Below, one piece after another: positions 8,162-15,268 of a DNA stretch of 64,000 nt. Position 1 is the first letter of the stretch, and each line of letters opens with the position of its first letter. The position numbers were made by a program, and so were the translations under genes. The DNA is from Acidobacterium sp. S8 (GTDB taxonomy: Bacteria > Acidobacteriota > Terriglobia > Terriglobales > Acidobacteriaceae): assembly GCF_009765985.1 (NCBI RefSeq), contig NZ_LMUM01000004.1, forward strand, positions 106,475-170,474. The letters run 5' to 3'. The notes beneath the pieces were generated by a model. It saw nothing but the letters and a program-made list of their open reading frames with translations. It made no database searches and was not told the origin of the DNA.

Positions 8162-9868
8162 TTACTCCTGTTCCGGGTCTTCAGCACACTGCGGAATAAA
8201 GTCCGGTAAATTTCTGTGAAAACCGTATTCATACGGTCCGCGACGGACGATGCAGCCTTCTGCGGGAGCCGCCCACTCGAGCGTGGTGGCGAGCCAGGGA
8301 TTGTTTCCGGCTGACTGTCCTCGATGGGCGCTCCAGAAGAGGTTAATGAGGAAAAGGAGTTGTGCGCCAGCGAGCAGAAAAGCGGTGTGAGTGATGCCTG
8401 TTTGTAGAGGCAGAAACGAAGCCAGTGTCGAAGTGCTACCGGTGAGCTGGGCATAGTGGCGGGGCAGGCCGGCTAATCCCGCGAAGTGCATGGGGAAGAA
8501 AGTGCCATAGGCACCGATCAGGGATAGCCAGAAATGCCATTTTCCCAGACGCTCGTTCATGAGTCGTCCGGTCAGCAGTGGGAACCAGTAGTAGACCGCT
8601 GCGAAGAGCGAGAAGACTCCGGCCATGGCCATGATGAGATGGAAGTGGGCGACGACGAAGTACGTGTTGTGCAGGTAGGCGTCGAGGACGGGCTGGGCGA
8701 GGATGGGGCCGGTGAGTCCTCCGGCGATAAAGAACGAGAGGAAGCCGAGGGTGAAAAGCATCGGCGTGGGCAGCGGGTGGACACGGCTGTCCCGTCCGCG
8801 CCAGAGCATGGCCAGCCAACCGAGGACTTTGCCCGAACTAGGGATGGCAATGGCCATGGTCGTCAGGGCGAAGGCGGTTCCGGCATAGGGATTCATGCCG
8901 CTGACGAACATGTGATGCCCCCAAACGAGCAGGCCGAAGAAGCCGATAAGCAGCGTGGTTGTCACCATGAAGCGATAGCCGAAGACCGGCTTGCGAGTGA
9001 AGTTGGCCAGCAAGGACGAGGTCAGACCCATCGCGGGCAGGATGGCGATGTAAACCTCGGGGTGTCCGAAGAACCAGAAAAGATGCAGCCAGAGCATGGG
9101 CGATCCATTGGCGTGCGGATCGATGGCGAGGCCGTTGATGACTTCGCCCGACGGGATGAAAAAGCTGGTGGCGAGATGACGGTCGCTGAACAAGAGAACG
9201 ACGGCTGCAAGCAGAATGCTGAAGGCGAAGAGGATCAAGATCGCCGTTACCAGCCATGACCAGACGGTGAGGGGCATACGCATCAGCATCATCCCTTGGC
9301 AGCGTTTGGCGATGATGGTGGTGAGCTGGTTGACTGCTCCGAGAATGGATGCGAGGCAGAAGACGCCGATGCTCACCAGCCACAGGTCCATACCTGCCGC
9401 TTGTCCCGGGCCTGCGGCGGCGATGGCGCTGAGGGGTGGGTAGTTGGTCCATCCGGAGATTGGAGCTCCTCCAATTACGAAGAAGGCTGCCAGCAAGACT
9501 GCCAGTGAGAGCGTTGTCAGCCAGAAGGATAGGGCGTTTAGCAGCGGGAAGGCCATGCGTCGCGCGCCGATTTGGGTTGGCAGGATCAGGCTGCCGAATC
9601 CGCTGACCGGCGCGGTGGTCAGGACGAAGAAGACCATCAGCGTGCCGTGCATGGTGACCAGCGCCAGATAGCCTTCCGGCGGAACCACTCCCCAGAAAGG
9701 GATCTTCCATCCGGGCGCAATGATGTGAATCCGCATGAAGAGCGACAGGATCGTGCCGATGGCGACGGCGACGAGCGAGAGCAGGAGGTAGTTGATGCCG
9801 ATGGATCGGTGATCGGTGGTGAAGATTTTGCTTCTGCGTGCAACTTTTTTGTGCATTATTTGGCTCAT
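8162..9868 (-). CDS. ctaD: Cytochrome c oxidase subunit I, heme-copper oxidase catalytic subunit
   Basis: 568 residues with 12 or so membrane helices. Its ATG at 9868 overlaps the coxII stop as ATGA, with GGAG upstream. Ligand regions are visible: 'MHGTLMVF' (low-spin heme His), 'GHPEVYIAIL' (CuB His and the helix VI Glu), 'WGHHMFVSGM' (CuB His pair) and 'VVAHFHLIMAMAG' (heme His pair). The K-channel lysine is present in 'IPSSGKVLGW'. Oddly, the conserved D-channel motif (usually GAPDMAFP-like) reads 'GARRMAFP', so the entrance aspartate at about residue 104 is arginine. This suggests an unusual proton-uptake arrangement. Confidence 0.95.
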   Translation of the reverse strand: MSQIMHKKVARRSKIFTTDHRSIGINYLLLSLVAVAIGTILSLFMRIHIIAPGWKIPFWGVVPPEGYLALVTMHGTLMVFFVLTTAPVSGFGSLILPTQIGARRMAFPLLNALSFWLTTLSLAVLLAAFFVIGGAPISGWTNYPPLSAIAAAGPGQAAGMDLWLVSIGVFCLASILGAVNQLTTIIAKRCQGMMLMRMPLTVWSWLVTAILILFAFSILLAAVVLLFSDRHLATSFFIPSGEVINGLAIDPHANGSPMLWLHLFWFFGHPEVYIAILPAMGLTSSLLANFTRKPVFGYRFMVTTTLLIGFFGLLVWGHHMFVSGMNPYAGTAFALTTMAIAIPSSGKVLGWLAMLWRGRDSRVHPLPTPMLFTLGFLSFFIAGGLTGPILAQPVLDAYLHNTYFVVAHFHLIMAMAGVFSLFAAVYYWFPLLTGRLMNERLGKWHFWLSLIGAYGTFFPMHFAGLAGLPRHYAQLTGSTSTLASFLPLQTGITHTAFLLAGAQLLFLINLFWSAHRGQSAGNNPWLATTLEWAAPAEGCIVRRGPYEYGFHRNLPDFIPQCAEDPEQE

Positions 9869-10602
9869 TTTGTGGCTCCAAGGTGCTCTGGAGCGTGCTT
9901 TTTGAGCCATATTTCGTACTCATTTTCTGAAACTACCTGGAGGTGGGTCTGCATGCGAGCGTGGCCGGAGCCGCAGACCTGCGAGCAAAGGATGGGGTAG
10001 TCGCCCGGAGTGTCGGGGGTGAAGTGGATGTGCATTTCCATGCCGGGGACGGCGTTTTGCTTCACGCGCATGCCGGGGATGAAGAAGCCGTGGATGACGT
10101 CGATGCTGCGGATTCCTAGGTCGACTTCGTGGCCCGCCGGGAGTATGAGGATGCTCGATATGATGTCGTCGGCGCTATGTTCGTCGGTGCGGTCGACGCC
10201 GAGGGGGTTTCCTGCCGGAGCATTGATGAGTTCGGGGCGGGTGAGGCCGAAGGTGGCGTCGGCACCTGGGTAGCGGAAGTACCACTGGAACTGCTCTCCG
10301 GTGATTTCGACTTGCAAGGCGTTTGGTGCTGCGCCTTGGAAGCGGATGGTAGCCCAGAGTTTCTGGGCGCTGATCGCCATCCATGCGTAGAGAAGCGTGA
10401 GCCCAGCCAGCGGCAGGAATTTCCAGCGGAGTTGCGAGAGATCGTTACCGCTTTTCCTGGTGCGGAAGAGTGCGGCGATGAGGAAGATGTGGGCGAGTAA
10501 GAAGAGTGTGGTGAGCGCTGTCAAGTTCCACCACATCAGGTGGTCGATTGCCGCGCCGTGCAGGGCTCCATTGGGCGGCATCCACCAGATGTGGTCGGTC
10601 AT
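9865..10602 (-). CDS. ctaC: Cytochrome c oxidase subunit II
   Basis: 245 residues: two N-terminal membrane helices (about 23-47 and 62-83) and a periplasmic cupredoxin domain. The binuclear CuA site is complete: His in 'DVIHGFFIPGM' and 'CSQVCGSGHARM' (C-x3-C-x3-H-x2-M). The electron-entry aromatic patch is 'QFQWYF'. There is no fused cytochrome c domain and no obvious cleavable signal peptide. First gene of the coxII-I-III operon. The SCO1-like copper chaperone gene lies separately at 20.9-21.7 kb. Confidence 0.94.
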   Translation of the reverse strand: MTDHIWWMPPNGALHGAAIDHLMWWNLTALTTLFLLAHIFLIAALFRTRKSGNDLSQLRWKFLPLAGLTLLYAWMAISAQKLWATIRFQGAAPNALQVEITGEQFQWYFRYPGADATFGLTRPELINAPAGNPLGVDRTDEHSADDIISSILILPAGHEVDLGIRSIDVIHGFFIPGMRVKQNAVPGMEMHIHFTPDTPGDYPILCSQVCGSGHARMQTHLQVVSENEYEIWLKKHAPEHLGATK

Positions 10603-10652
10603 AGAATCATTGTCGCTCAGTGGGGCTATTTGTGATGCATCATTGGACTTCC

Positions 10653-10712
10653 CAAGGCTAAAGCCCTGAGAAGTTCGCTCATTTTCACCGGCCTAAAGGC
10701 CGGTGCTTCTAC
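10653..10712. repeat. Intergenic repeat family B, copy 1
   Basis: Between the coxII start and the pdxT end is a pair of small palindromes: 'GGCTAAAGCC' at about 10656-10665 and the perfect 'CACCGGCCTAAAGGCCGGTG' at 10686-10705, followed by 'CTTCTACC'. The same two-part unit recurs at 11922-11981. Such units look like REP-type dispersed elements. No ORF is present. Confidence 0.75.
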
Positions 10713-10759
10713 CCAAAGACCAGGTTCTACTCTTCTACCTAAGGAGGGGATCTATCGAT

Positions 10760-11365
10760 TCAGCGAGATTGGTTTTGTTGGGATCGGACGAGATCGACGA
10801 AGAAGCGATGGACGCGGCGGTCGGTGGATAGCTCCGGGTGGAATGTGGCGGCGAGAATGTTCTTTTGACGGACCAGGGTGGGAAAGCCGTCGCGTTCGGC
10901 GAGCACTTCTACTTCGGGGCCGGTTTTGATGATGCGCGGGGCGCGGATGTAGACCATTTCGAGCGGTCCGCCTTCGAGCTGCGTAGGAGCCTGGATGATG
11001 GCGCTGTCGAGCTGGCGGCCGTAGGCGTTGCGTTCTACAGTCGCATTGAGGACGGCGAGGCTTTCCTGCGAGGGGTTGCGCACCTCTTTTGCCAGCAGGA
11101 TGCATCCGGCGCAGGTGCCGAAGGTCGGCTTCTGGCGGACGAAGCTCTGGAGGGCGTCGAGGAAGCGGTCGCGGGCAAGAAACTTGAGGAAGGTGGTCGA
11201 TTCGCCGCCGGGGATGATGAGGCCATCGATGCTGGCCAGCTCTTCGGGCTTGCGGACGAGGATGGCTTCGGCTCCGGCATCGCGTAGGGCTGAGGCGTGG
11301 GCGTCGTAATCGCCCTGAATGGCGAGGACTCCGATGCGTGGCGGATTTTGCGTTTCGGCGGCCAG
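10760..11365 (-). CDS. pdxT: Pyridoxal 5'-phosphate synthase glutaminase subunit, non-canonical (CTG) start
   Basis: The frame encodes a complete class I glutaminase of about 200 residues: 'RIGVLAIQGDYDAH' at the N-terminus, 'IIPGGESTTFLKFL', the nucleophile in 'PTFGTCAGCILLAKEV', and the C-terminal 'AATFHPELSTD' with the catalytic His and Glu. PdxT supplies ammonia to PdxS. Between an in-frame TAG at 11378-11380 and the conserved RIGVLAIQG there is no ATG, GTG or TTG. The best candidate is CTG at 11363-11365, preceded by a strong GGGGAGGGG ribosome-binding site. The first ATG, at 11083, would delete the active site. Either a CTG start is used or the start has been damaged. Confidence 0.85.
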   Translation of the reverse strand: MAAETQNPPRIGVLAIQGDYDAHASALRDAGAEAILVRKPEELASIDGLIIPGGESTTFLKFLARDRFLDALQSFVRQKPTFGTCAGCILLAKEVRNPSQESLAVLNATVERNAYGRQLDSAIIQAPTQLEGGPLEMVYIRAPRIIKTGPEVEVLAERDGFPTLVRQKNILAATFHPELSTDRRVHRFFVDLVRSQQNQSR

Positions 11366-11383
11366 GGTACCCCTCCCCTATTT

Positions 11384-11501
11384 TGTACGGGGATTGTTTA
11401 TTTTCAATAATTTACAGGAAATATTCTGTACGGAGATCGTTTATTTTCAATGGTTTAGTTTTATGCGGCTAAGCTGTTGAAAATAAAAGGTTCCTGTAAA
11501 T
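11384..11501. repeat. AT-rich direct repeat with inverted partner
   Basis: Two 31-bp direct copies lie at 11384-11414 and 11427-11457 (43-bp period), both reading TGTACGG..AT.GTTTATTTTCAA...TTTA with four mismatches. A third, inverted and partial copy lies at 11477-11501: TTGAAAATA and TTCCTGTAAAT are reverse complements of segments around 11399-11420. The block begins just upstream of the pdxT start on the minus strand and is much more AT-rich than its surroundings. Confidence 0.7.
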
Positions 11502-11658
11502 CATTTGCAGAAGACTATTTTCAGAATCTTGTCTCTATATTCAGGATACCTGATTTGGGTGTAATACTCTGCCAATGGTTGTTGCGACGAATAAAATTTA
11601 ACCGGCACCTTTAATGTGAACGCTTGCCGTGAGGTGCTCAGCGACTTGGTTAGGAAAA

Positions 11659-11690
11659 CCCAGGTTAGCTTCGCGAACCTGGGGCACCCG
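11659..11690. repeat. Hairpin repeat related to family A
   Basis: Stem CCCAGGTT (11659-11666) pairs with AACCTGGG (11676-11683) around an AGCTTCGCG loop, followed by GCACCCG. The trailing GGGGCACC matches the tail of the family A hairpins at 11835, 13171 and 15203. Confidence 0.65.
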
Positions 11691-11834
11691 TTTCTATGGA
11701 TGTGGCTAGAGTGACGGATGGTTCGTGGGCAGGTGTCAAACTATGACCAGCCTGATTTGAGATTCTTCGCTGCGCTCAGAATGACGGATGGTGGATTTTG
11801 ATGCGCTATGTAACCACATCCGAGTGCATGAGAA

Positions 11835-11873
11835 TCCCACCCTTTCGCAGAATGCGCGAAAGGATGGGGCACC
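11835..11873. repeat. Intergenic hairpin repeat family A, copy
   Basis: TCCCACCCTTTCGC at 11835-11848 is followed by GCGCGAAAGGATGGGGCACC at 11854-11873, giving an imperfect inverted repeat. Nearly the same sequence occurs at 13171-13212 and degenerate forms at 15203 and 34464. Confidence 0.75.
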
Positions 11874-11918
11874 GGCGTCAATCGGTCGCGGTTTTTATAT
11901 GGAAAATGAGGAGAAGCG

Positions 11919-11983
11919 CGGGGGCTAAAGCCCGTTCTGATACCGCTGGGGTTCACCGGCCTGAAGGCCGGTGCTTCTACCTG
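11919..11983. repeat. Intergenic repeat family B, copy 2
   Basis: GGGCTAAAGCCC at 11922-11933 and CACCGGCCTGAAGGCCGGTG at 11954-11973 followed by CTTCTACC. It differs from copy 1 (10653-10712) by one base in the large palindrome core and by the spacer between the two palindromes. Confidence 0.75.
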
Positions 11984-12030
11984 TTAGCCCGCGAATACTC
12001 TACCTGCCAATCCACGAATGCGTGGAGTGT

Positions 12031-12070
12031 AAAAGACTCAGCTTTTTGACAAGCTGAGCCTTTTGTTTTT
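12031..12070 (-). terminator. Rho-independent terminator downstream of pdxS, probably bidirectional
   Basis: GACTCAGCTT (12035-12044) pairs with AAGCTGAGCC (12051-12060). On the plus strand it is followed by TTTTGTTTTT, and on the minus strand, reading out of pdxS, by CTTTTACAC. It sits about 30 bp beyond the pdxS stop. Confidence 0.75.
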
Positions 12071-12100
12071 GCGCGAAGCGGGATTGTCTGAACGGCCAGT

Positions 12101-13066
12101 TCACCAGCCGCGGGTTTGGAGGAGTTGTTCCTGGTCCAGGGTGGAGATGGCCAGACCCTTCATGGTTCCGGTTACTTGTTCGGAGGCTTCGGCTACTTTC
12201 TTGGGATCGTTGTAGTGGGTGGTTGCTATGACGATGGCGCGGGCGCGGGATACGGCTTCGGCGCGTTCGGCTGCGTCGTGTTCGACGTCGAGCGGGGTGG
12301 CGCGCTCCTTCATGAAGATGCCAGAGCCGACGAAGACGGTTTCTGCGCCGAGCTGCATCATGAGGGCTGCGTCGGCGGGGGTGGCGATGCCTCCGGCGGA
12401 GAAGTTGGGAACGGGAAGCTTGCCGGATTTTGCGACCATGCGGATGAGTTCGTAGGGCGCCTTATGTTCCTTTGCGGCGACGTAGAGCTCGTCGTCGCCG
12501 AGGACGGTGAGCGAGCGGATGTCGCGGACGATCTGGCGCATGTGCTTCACGGCGTGGACGACATCGCCGGTACCGGCTTCGCCCTTAGTGCGGATCATGG
12601 CTGCGCCTTCGGCGATGCGGCGGAGGGCTTCGCCGAGGTCGCGCGCGCCGCAGACGAAGGGCGTGGTGAAGGCGTGCTTGTCGATGTGGTTGGCCTCATC
12701 GGCGGGGGTGAGGACTTCGGACTCGTCGATGAAGTCGACGCCGATATCCTGCAGCACCTGGGCTTCGACGAAGTGGCCGATGCGGGCCTTGGCCATGACC
12801 GGGATGGAGACGGCGGCCATGATTTCCTTGATGAGCTTGGGGTTGGCCATGCGGGCGACCCCGCCTTCAGCGCGGATCATGGCGGGGACGCGCTCGAGGG
12901 CCATGACGGAGACTGCTCCGGCTTCTTCGGCAATGCGGGCCTGCTCTACGTTCATGACGTCCATAATGACGCCGCCTTTGAGCATTTCGGCGAGGCCGAT
13001 TTTGAGGCGGAGGCCGGTGGATGTGGTGCCGTTCTGATTGCCGTTGTTTGCGTGCAGGTCTGCCAT
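12101..13066 (-). CDS. pdxS: Pyridoxal 5'-phosphate synthase, lyase subunit
   Basis: A 321-residue TIM-barrel enzyme that condenses ribose 5-phosphate, glyceraldehyde 3-phosphate and PdxT-derived ammonia into PLP. Visible motifs: '[20 protein letters not shown]' (first lysine region), '[14 protein letters not shown]' with the second lysine, '[14 protein letters not shown]', '[14 protein letters not shown]' and 'FVGSGIF' for the phosphate. The length is slightly above the usual 290-300 because of a polar N-terminal tail of about 20 residues. GAGGG precedes the ATG at 13066. Its partner pdxT is downstream on the same strand beyond the repeat island, and a terminator separates them, so the two need not be co-transcribed. 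Confidence 0.97.
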   Translation of the reverse strand: MADLHANNGNQNGTTSTGLRLKIGLAEMLKGGVIMDVMNVEQARIAEEAGAVSVMALERVPAMIRAEGGVARMANPKLIKEIMAAVSIPVMAKARIGHFVEAQVLQDIGVDFIDESEVLTPADEANHIDKHAFTTPFVCGARDLGEALRRIAEGAAMIRTKGEAGTGDVVHAVKHMRQIVRDIRSLTVLGDDELYVAAKEHKAPYELIRMVAKSGKLPVPNFSAGGIATPADAALMMQLGAETVFVGSGIFMKERATPLDVEHDAAERAEAVSRARAIVIATTHYNDPKKVAEASEQVTGTMKGLAISTLDQEQLLQTRGW

Positions 13067-13170
13067 GGTGTTTCCCTCTCGACGGCTGCGCGAAGTGTTA
13101 TATGAGAGCGCAGCTTAAATTCTTCGGAACACTTAAGTTTATACCGTTTCGGAGGGATCAGGGGATTGCT

Positions 13171-13212
13171 ATCCCACCCTTTCGCAGAGAACGCGAAAGG
13201 ATGAGCACCCAG
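13171..13212. repeat. Intergenic hairpin repeat family A, copy
   Basis: ATCCCACCCTTTCGC, a short loop and ACGCGAAAGGATGAGCACCC. Almost identical to the copy at 11835-11873. It lies in the divergent 253-bp gap between pdxS and the DUF4242 gene; nothing else is recognised in that gap. Confidence 0.75.
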
Positions 13213-13319
13213 TGTTTGCGCGTTGAAATAAGTGCTGGACTTCACTGGGGGATTGGCGAAGAATTCAGGCTCGATGTTTCTCTTTGCGGGTTGAGGGTTG
13301 CATTCAGAGGAGGACAGGG

Positions 13320-13595
13320 ATGCCGAAGTATTTGATTGAGCGCGAGATTCCGGGAGCTGGGAAGATGTCTGCGGAACAACTCAAGGCGGTTTCGCAGACG
13401 TCGTGCGGTGTGCTGCGAAAGCTGGGGCCGGAGATTCAGTGGCTGCACAGTTATGTGACTGAGGACAAGATTTACTGCGTCTATATTGCACCGAGTGCGG
13501 ATGTGGTACGAGAGCATGCGGTGCAGGGCGGATTTCCGGCGAACCGGATTTCACGGATTGAATCGATGATCGATCCGACGACTGCGGACGCGTAG
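13320..13595 (+). CDS. DUF4242 family protein (SCO4226 nickel-binding-like)
   Basis: 91 residues from the ATG at 13320, which follows AGAGGAGG; a longer upstream reading is not needed. The sequence 'PKYLIEREIPGAGK' through 'QWLHSYVTEDKIYCVYIAP' to 'GGFPANRISRIESMIDPTTA' fits the small DUF4242 family. A Streptomyces member is a dimeric ferredoxin-like protein that binds nickel, but the role is unknown for most homologues. It stands alone on the plus strand between divergent pdxS and the convergent thioesterase gene. Confidence 0.85.
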   Translation: MPKYLIEREIPGAGKMSAEQLKAVSQTSCGVLRKLGPEIQWLHSYVTEDKIYCVYIAPSADVVREHAVQGGFPANRISRIESMIDPTTADA

Positions 13596-13711
13596 TAGTT
13601 CTCCCACTTTAAGGTGTCTTAGTCGAGAAATTTGCGAGGATTAATATCGCTTGTTGGCGTCTTCTGGATTCTTCGCGCGAATGACTCGCTTCTATCATAA
13701 GTGCGGACGGC

Positions 13712-14158
13712 CTATTGTTGCCGGGAAGCGGATTTGAGAAGGATGCTGCGGTCGATGGCGATGAAGAGGGCTTTTCCCTGAGCCAACACTGTGCCTGCGC
13801 CGTCTTTGATTTCGGCTTCGCAGGAGTGTTTGCGGCCTTGATGCGAGAGGTGGCGACCGGTGATAGTAATCGGCTGCTCCAACGGTACCGGGCGAAGATA
13901 GTCGATCTCCATCTGGCGCGTCATGGCGGTGACGCCGTGCTGGCGGTTGGCTTTGCTCATGGCCTCGTCGAGCAGAGTGGCGATGATGCCGCCGTGGGCG
14001 TATCCGGGCGGACCTTCAAAGCTGCGAGCGAGGCTTGTATTGCAGATGATCTGTTGCTGATCGTCTACGAAAAACTTCAGGTGCAGACCGGAGTGGTTGG
14101 CTTCGCCGCAGCCGAAGCAGTTGTGCGGCGCGCCATGTGAGAGTGGTTTGACGCTCAT
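13712..14158 (-). CDS. PaaI-like hotdog-fold thioesterase
   Basis: 148 residues with a single hotdog domain. 'HNCFGCGEANHSGLHLKF' at the N-terminus and the active-site segment 'GPPGYAHGGIIATLLDEAM' are characteristic of the PaaI/YiiD-type acyl-CoA thioesterase group. The substrate cannot be inferred. Its ATG overlaps the stop of the upstream PLP enzyme gene by 4 bp (ATGA), so the two are translationally coupled. Confidence 0.85.
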   Translation of the reverse strand: MSVKPLSHGAPHNCFGCGEANHSGLHLKFFVDDQQQIICNTSLARSFEGPPGYAHGGIIATLLDEAMSKANRQHGVTAMTRQMEIDYLRPVPLEQPITITGRHLSHQGRKHSCEAEIKDGAGTVLAQGKALFIAIDRSILLKSASRQQ

Positions 14159-15117
14159 GCCTGGCTCAGCGCGGAGAGGAAGATTTCGCGGTCGACATTG
14201 CCTCCGGTTAATACCACGCCAGCGCGCTTGTCCTTGAGGGCTTCGCGTTCCTTGAGCAGACCTGCAAGGCCTGCGGCGGCTGCGCCTTCGGCGATGTTGT
14301 GCGTGTCTTGATAGTAGACGCGCATGGCGGCGGCGATTTCTTCTTCGCTGACCGTGACGATGTGATCGACATTGGCGAGGATGAGGTCGAGCGCTTCGGG
14401 GACAGGAACGCGGCAGGAGAGACCGTCGGCAAGACGCGAGTTTGCGGCATGCGAGACGGGCTGCTTTTCGCGGAAGGAGAGGGCATAGGCGGGTGCTGCT
14501 TCGGCGACGACGCCGATGATTTTTGTTTTCGCGCCGAGAGCGTTACGAACGGAGACGACTCCGCAGATGGAGGAGCCCATGCCGATGGGCACGTAGACGG
14601 CGTCGAGTGCGGGTGCGGTGCTGAAGAGCTCGTAAGCATAGGTCGCGGTGCCGAGGACGAGCAGCGGGTGGAATGACGGGATCATGTGCAGGCCACGTGA
14701 CTCGGCGAGTTCTCTGGCGTATTCGAGCGCAGCCTGGAAGTCGTCGCCATGCTCGATGAGTTCGCCTCCCAGGGATTGCATGGCCTGGTTTTTCTCGCGG
14801 CTGTTGCCGTGGGGTACGACGATGGTCGAGGTCAAGCCGAGACGAGTGGCGGCGAGGGCTACGCCTTGTCCGTGATTGCCGCGCGTGGCTGCGATGACGC
14901 CGGTGACTGCCGGGTGGTTCTGCTTCAGCCAATCCATATAGAGCATGGCCCCGCGGAGTTTGAAAGCTCCCACGGGAGAATGGTTTTCATGCTTGACCCA
15001 GACTTCGGCTCCGGCGCGTTTGTTCAGCAAGGGCCAGGTGTATTGCGGCGTGGGTAGCATAACGGTGCGGACAAGCTCGGTGGCGCGCTCGATTTCAGCG
15101 ATAGTGGGCGTCTGCAT
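14155..15117 (-). CDS. Threonine dehydratase-like PLP (fold type II) enzyme
   Basis: A 320-residue PLP enzyme of the threonine/serine dehydratase or serine-racemase group, without a C-terminal ACT domain. The PLP lysine lies in 'SPVGAFKLRGA', the substrate loop is 'AATRGNHGQGVALAA', the phosphate-binding loop is 'PIGMGSSICG' and the C-terminal segment is 'VVLTGGNVD'. It may deaminate L-threonine or L-serine, or act on 3-hydroxyaspartate-like substrates; sequence alone does not decide. The lack of an ACT domain suggests a catabolic rather than an isoleucine-regulated enzyme. Coupled to the downstream thioesterase. Confidence 0.88.
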   Translation of the reverse strand: MQTPTIAEIERATELVRTVMLPTPQYTWPLLNKRAGAEVWVKHENHSPVGAFKLRGAMLYMDWLKQNHPAVTGVIAATRGNHGQGVALAATRLGLTSTIVVPHGNSREKNQAMQSLGGELIEHGDDFQAALEYARELAESRGLHMIPSFHPLLVLGTATYAYELFSTAPALDAVYVPIGMGSSICGVVSVRNALGAKTKIIGVVAEAAPAYALSFREKQPVSHAANSRLADGLSCRVPVPEALDLILANVDHIVTVSEEEIAAAMRVYYQDTHNIAEGAAAAGLAGLLKEREALKDKRAGVVLTGGNVDREIFLSALSQA

Positions 15118-15202
15118 GGGGAATGGATGTTGGTTGTTACGGGAAAGGTAACAAATTTTTGTTTCGGGATAATGGAGGTTGGTGTCAGGATCGGAGTCTT
15201 CG

Positions 15203-15243
15203 GTATCCCACCCTTCGCCTGCGGCTCAGAATGGGGCACCCAG
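15203..15243. repeat. Degenerate family A hairpin repeat
   Basis: GTATCCCACCCTTCGCCTGC followed by GGCTCAGAATGGGGCACCCAGG. It combines the family A ends with the 'CTCAGAATG' element seen near 11776 and 34552. It lies immediately upstream of the miaB promoter. Confidence 0.65.
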
Positions 15244-15252
15244 GTTGAGCGA

Positions 15253-15258
15253 TATAAT
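15253..15258 (+). promoter_or_regulatory. Possible miaB -10 element with very short leader
   Basis: A perfect TATAAT lies 10 nt before the proposed miaB ATG at 15269, so transcription would begin within a few bases of the start codon. No good -35 is visible. Confidence 0.4.
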
Positions 15259-15268
15259 CAGTGTAGTT

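Larger units (their letters stand above)
11366..12100. other. Repeat-rich intergenic island between pdxS and pdxT
   Basis: About 735 bp without a supported gene; the small open frames inside have no recognisable protein content. From left to right it holds an AT-rich block of direct and inverted repeats (11384-11501), unassigned sequence, a hairpin repeat (11659-11690), a 'TTCTTCGCTGCGCTCAGAATGA' type remnant near 11763-11784, a family A hairpin (11835-11873), a family B unit (11919-11983) and the pdxS terminator (12031-12070). pdxS and pdxT are commonly adjacent in other bacteria, so the island looks like inserted material. Confidence 0.7.

Noticed and set aside
8534..9259. 241-codon plus-strand open frame with many Glu/Gly residues
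   Set aside because: Antisense shadow of the coxI membrane helices.
11366..12100. CRISPR array or insertion sequence in the repeat island
   Set aside because: Repeats are of different families, irregularly spaced, with no transposase or cas gene.
12116..13105. 329-codon plus-strand open frame rich in Gly/Asp/Val
   Set aside because: Exact antisense shadow of pdxS; biased low-complexity translation.
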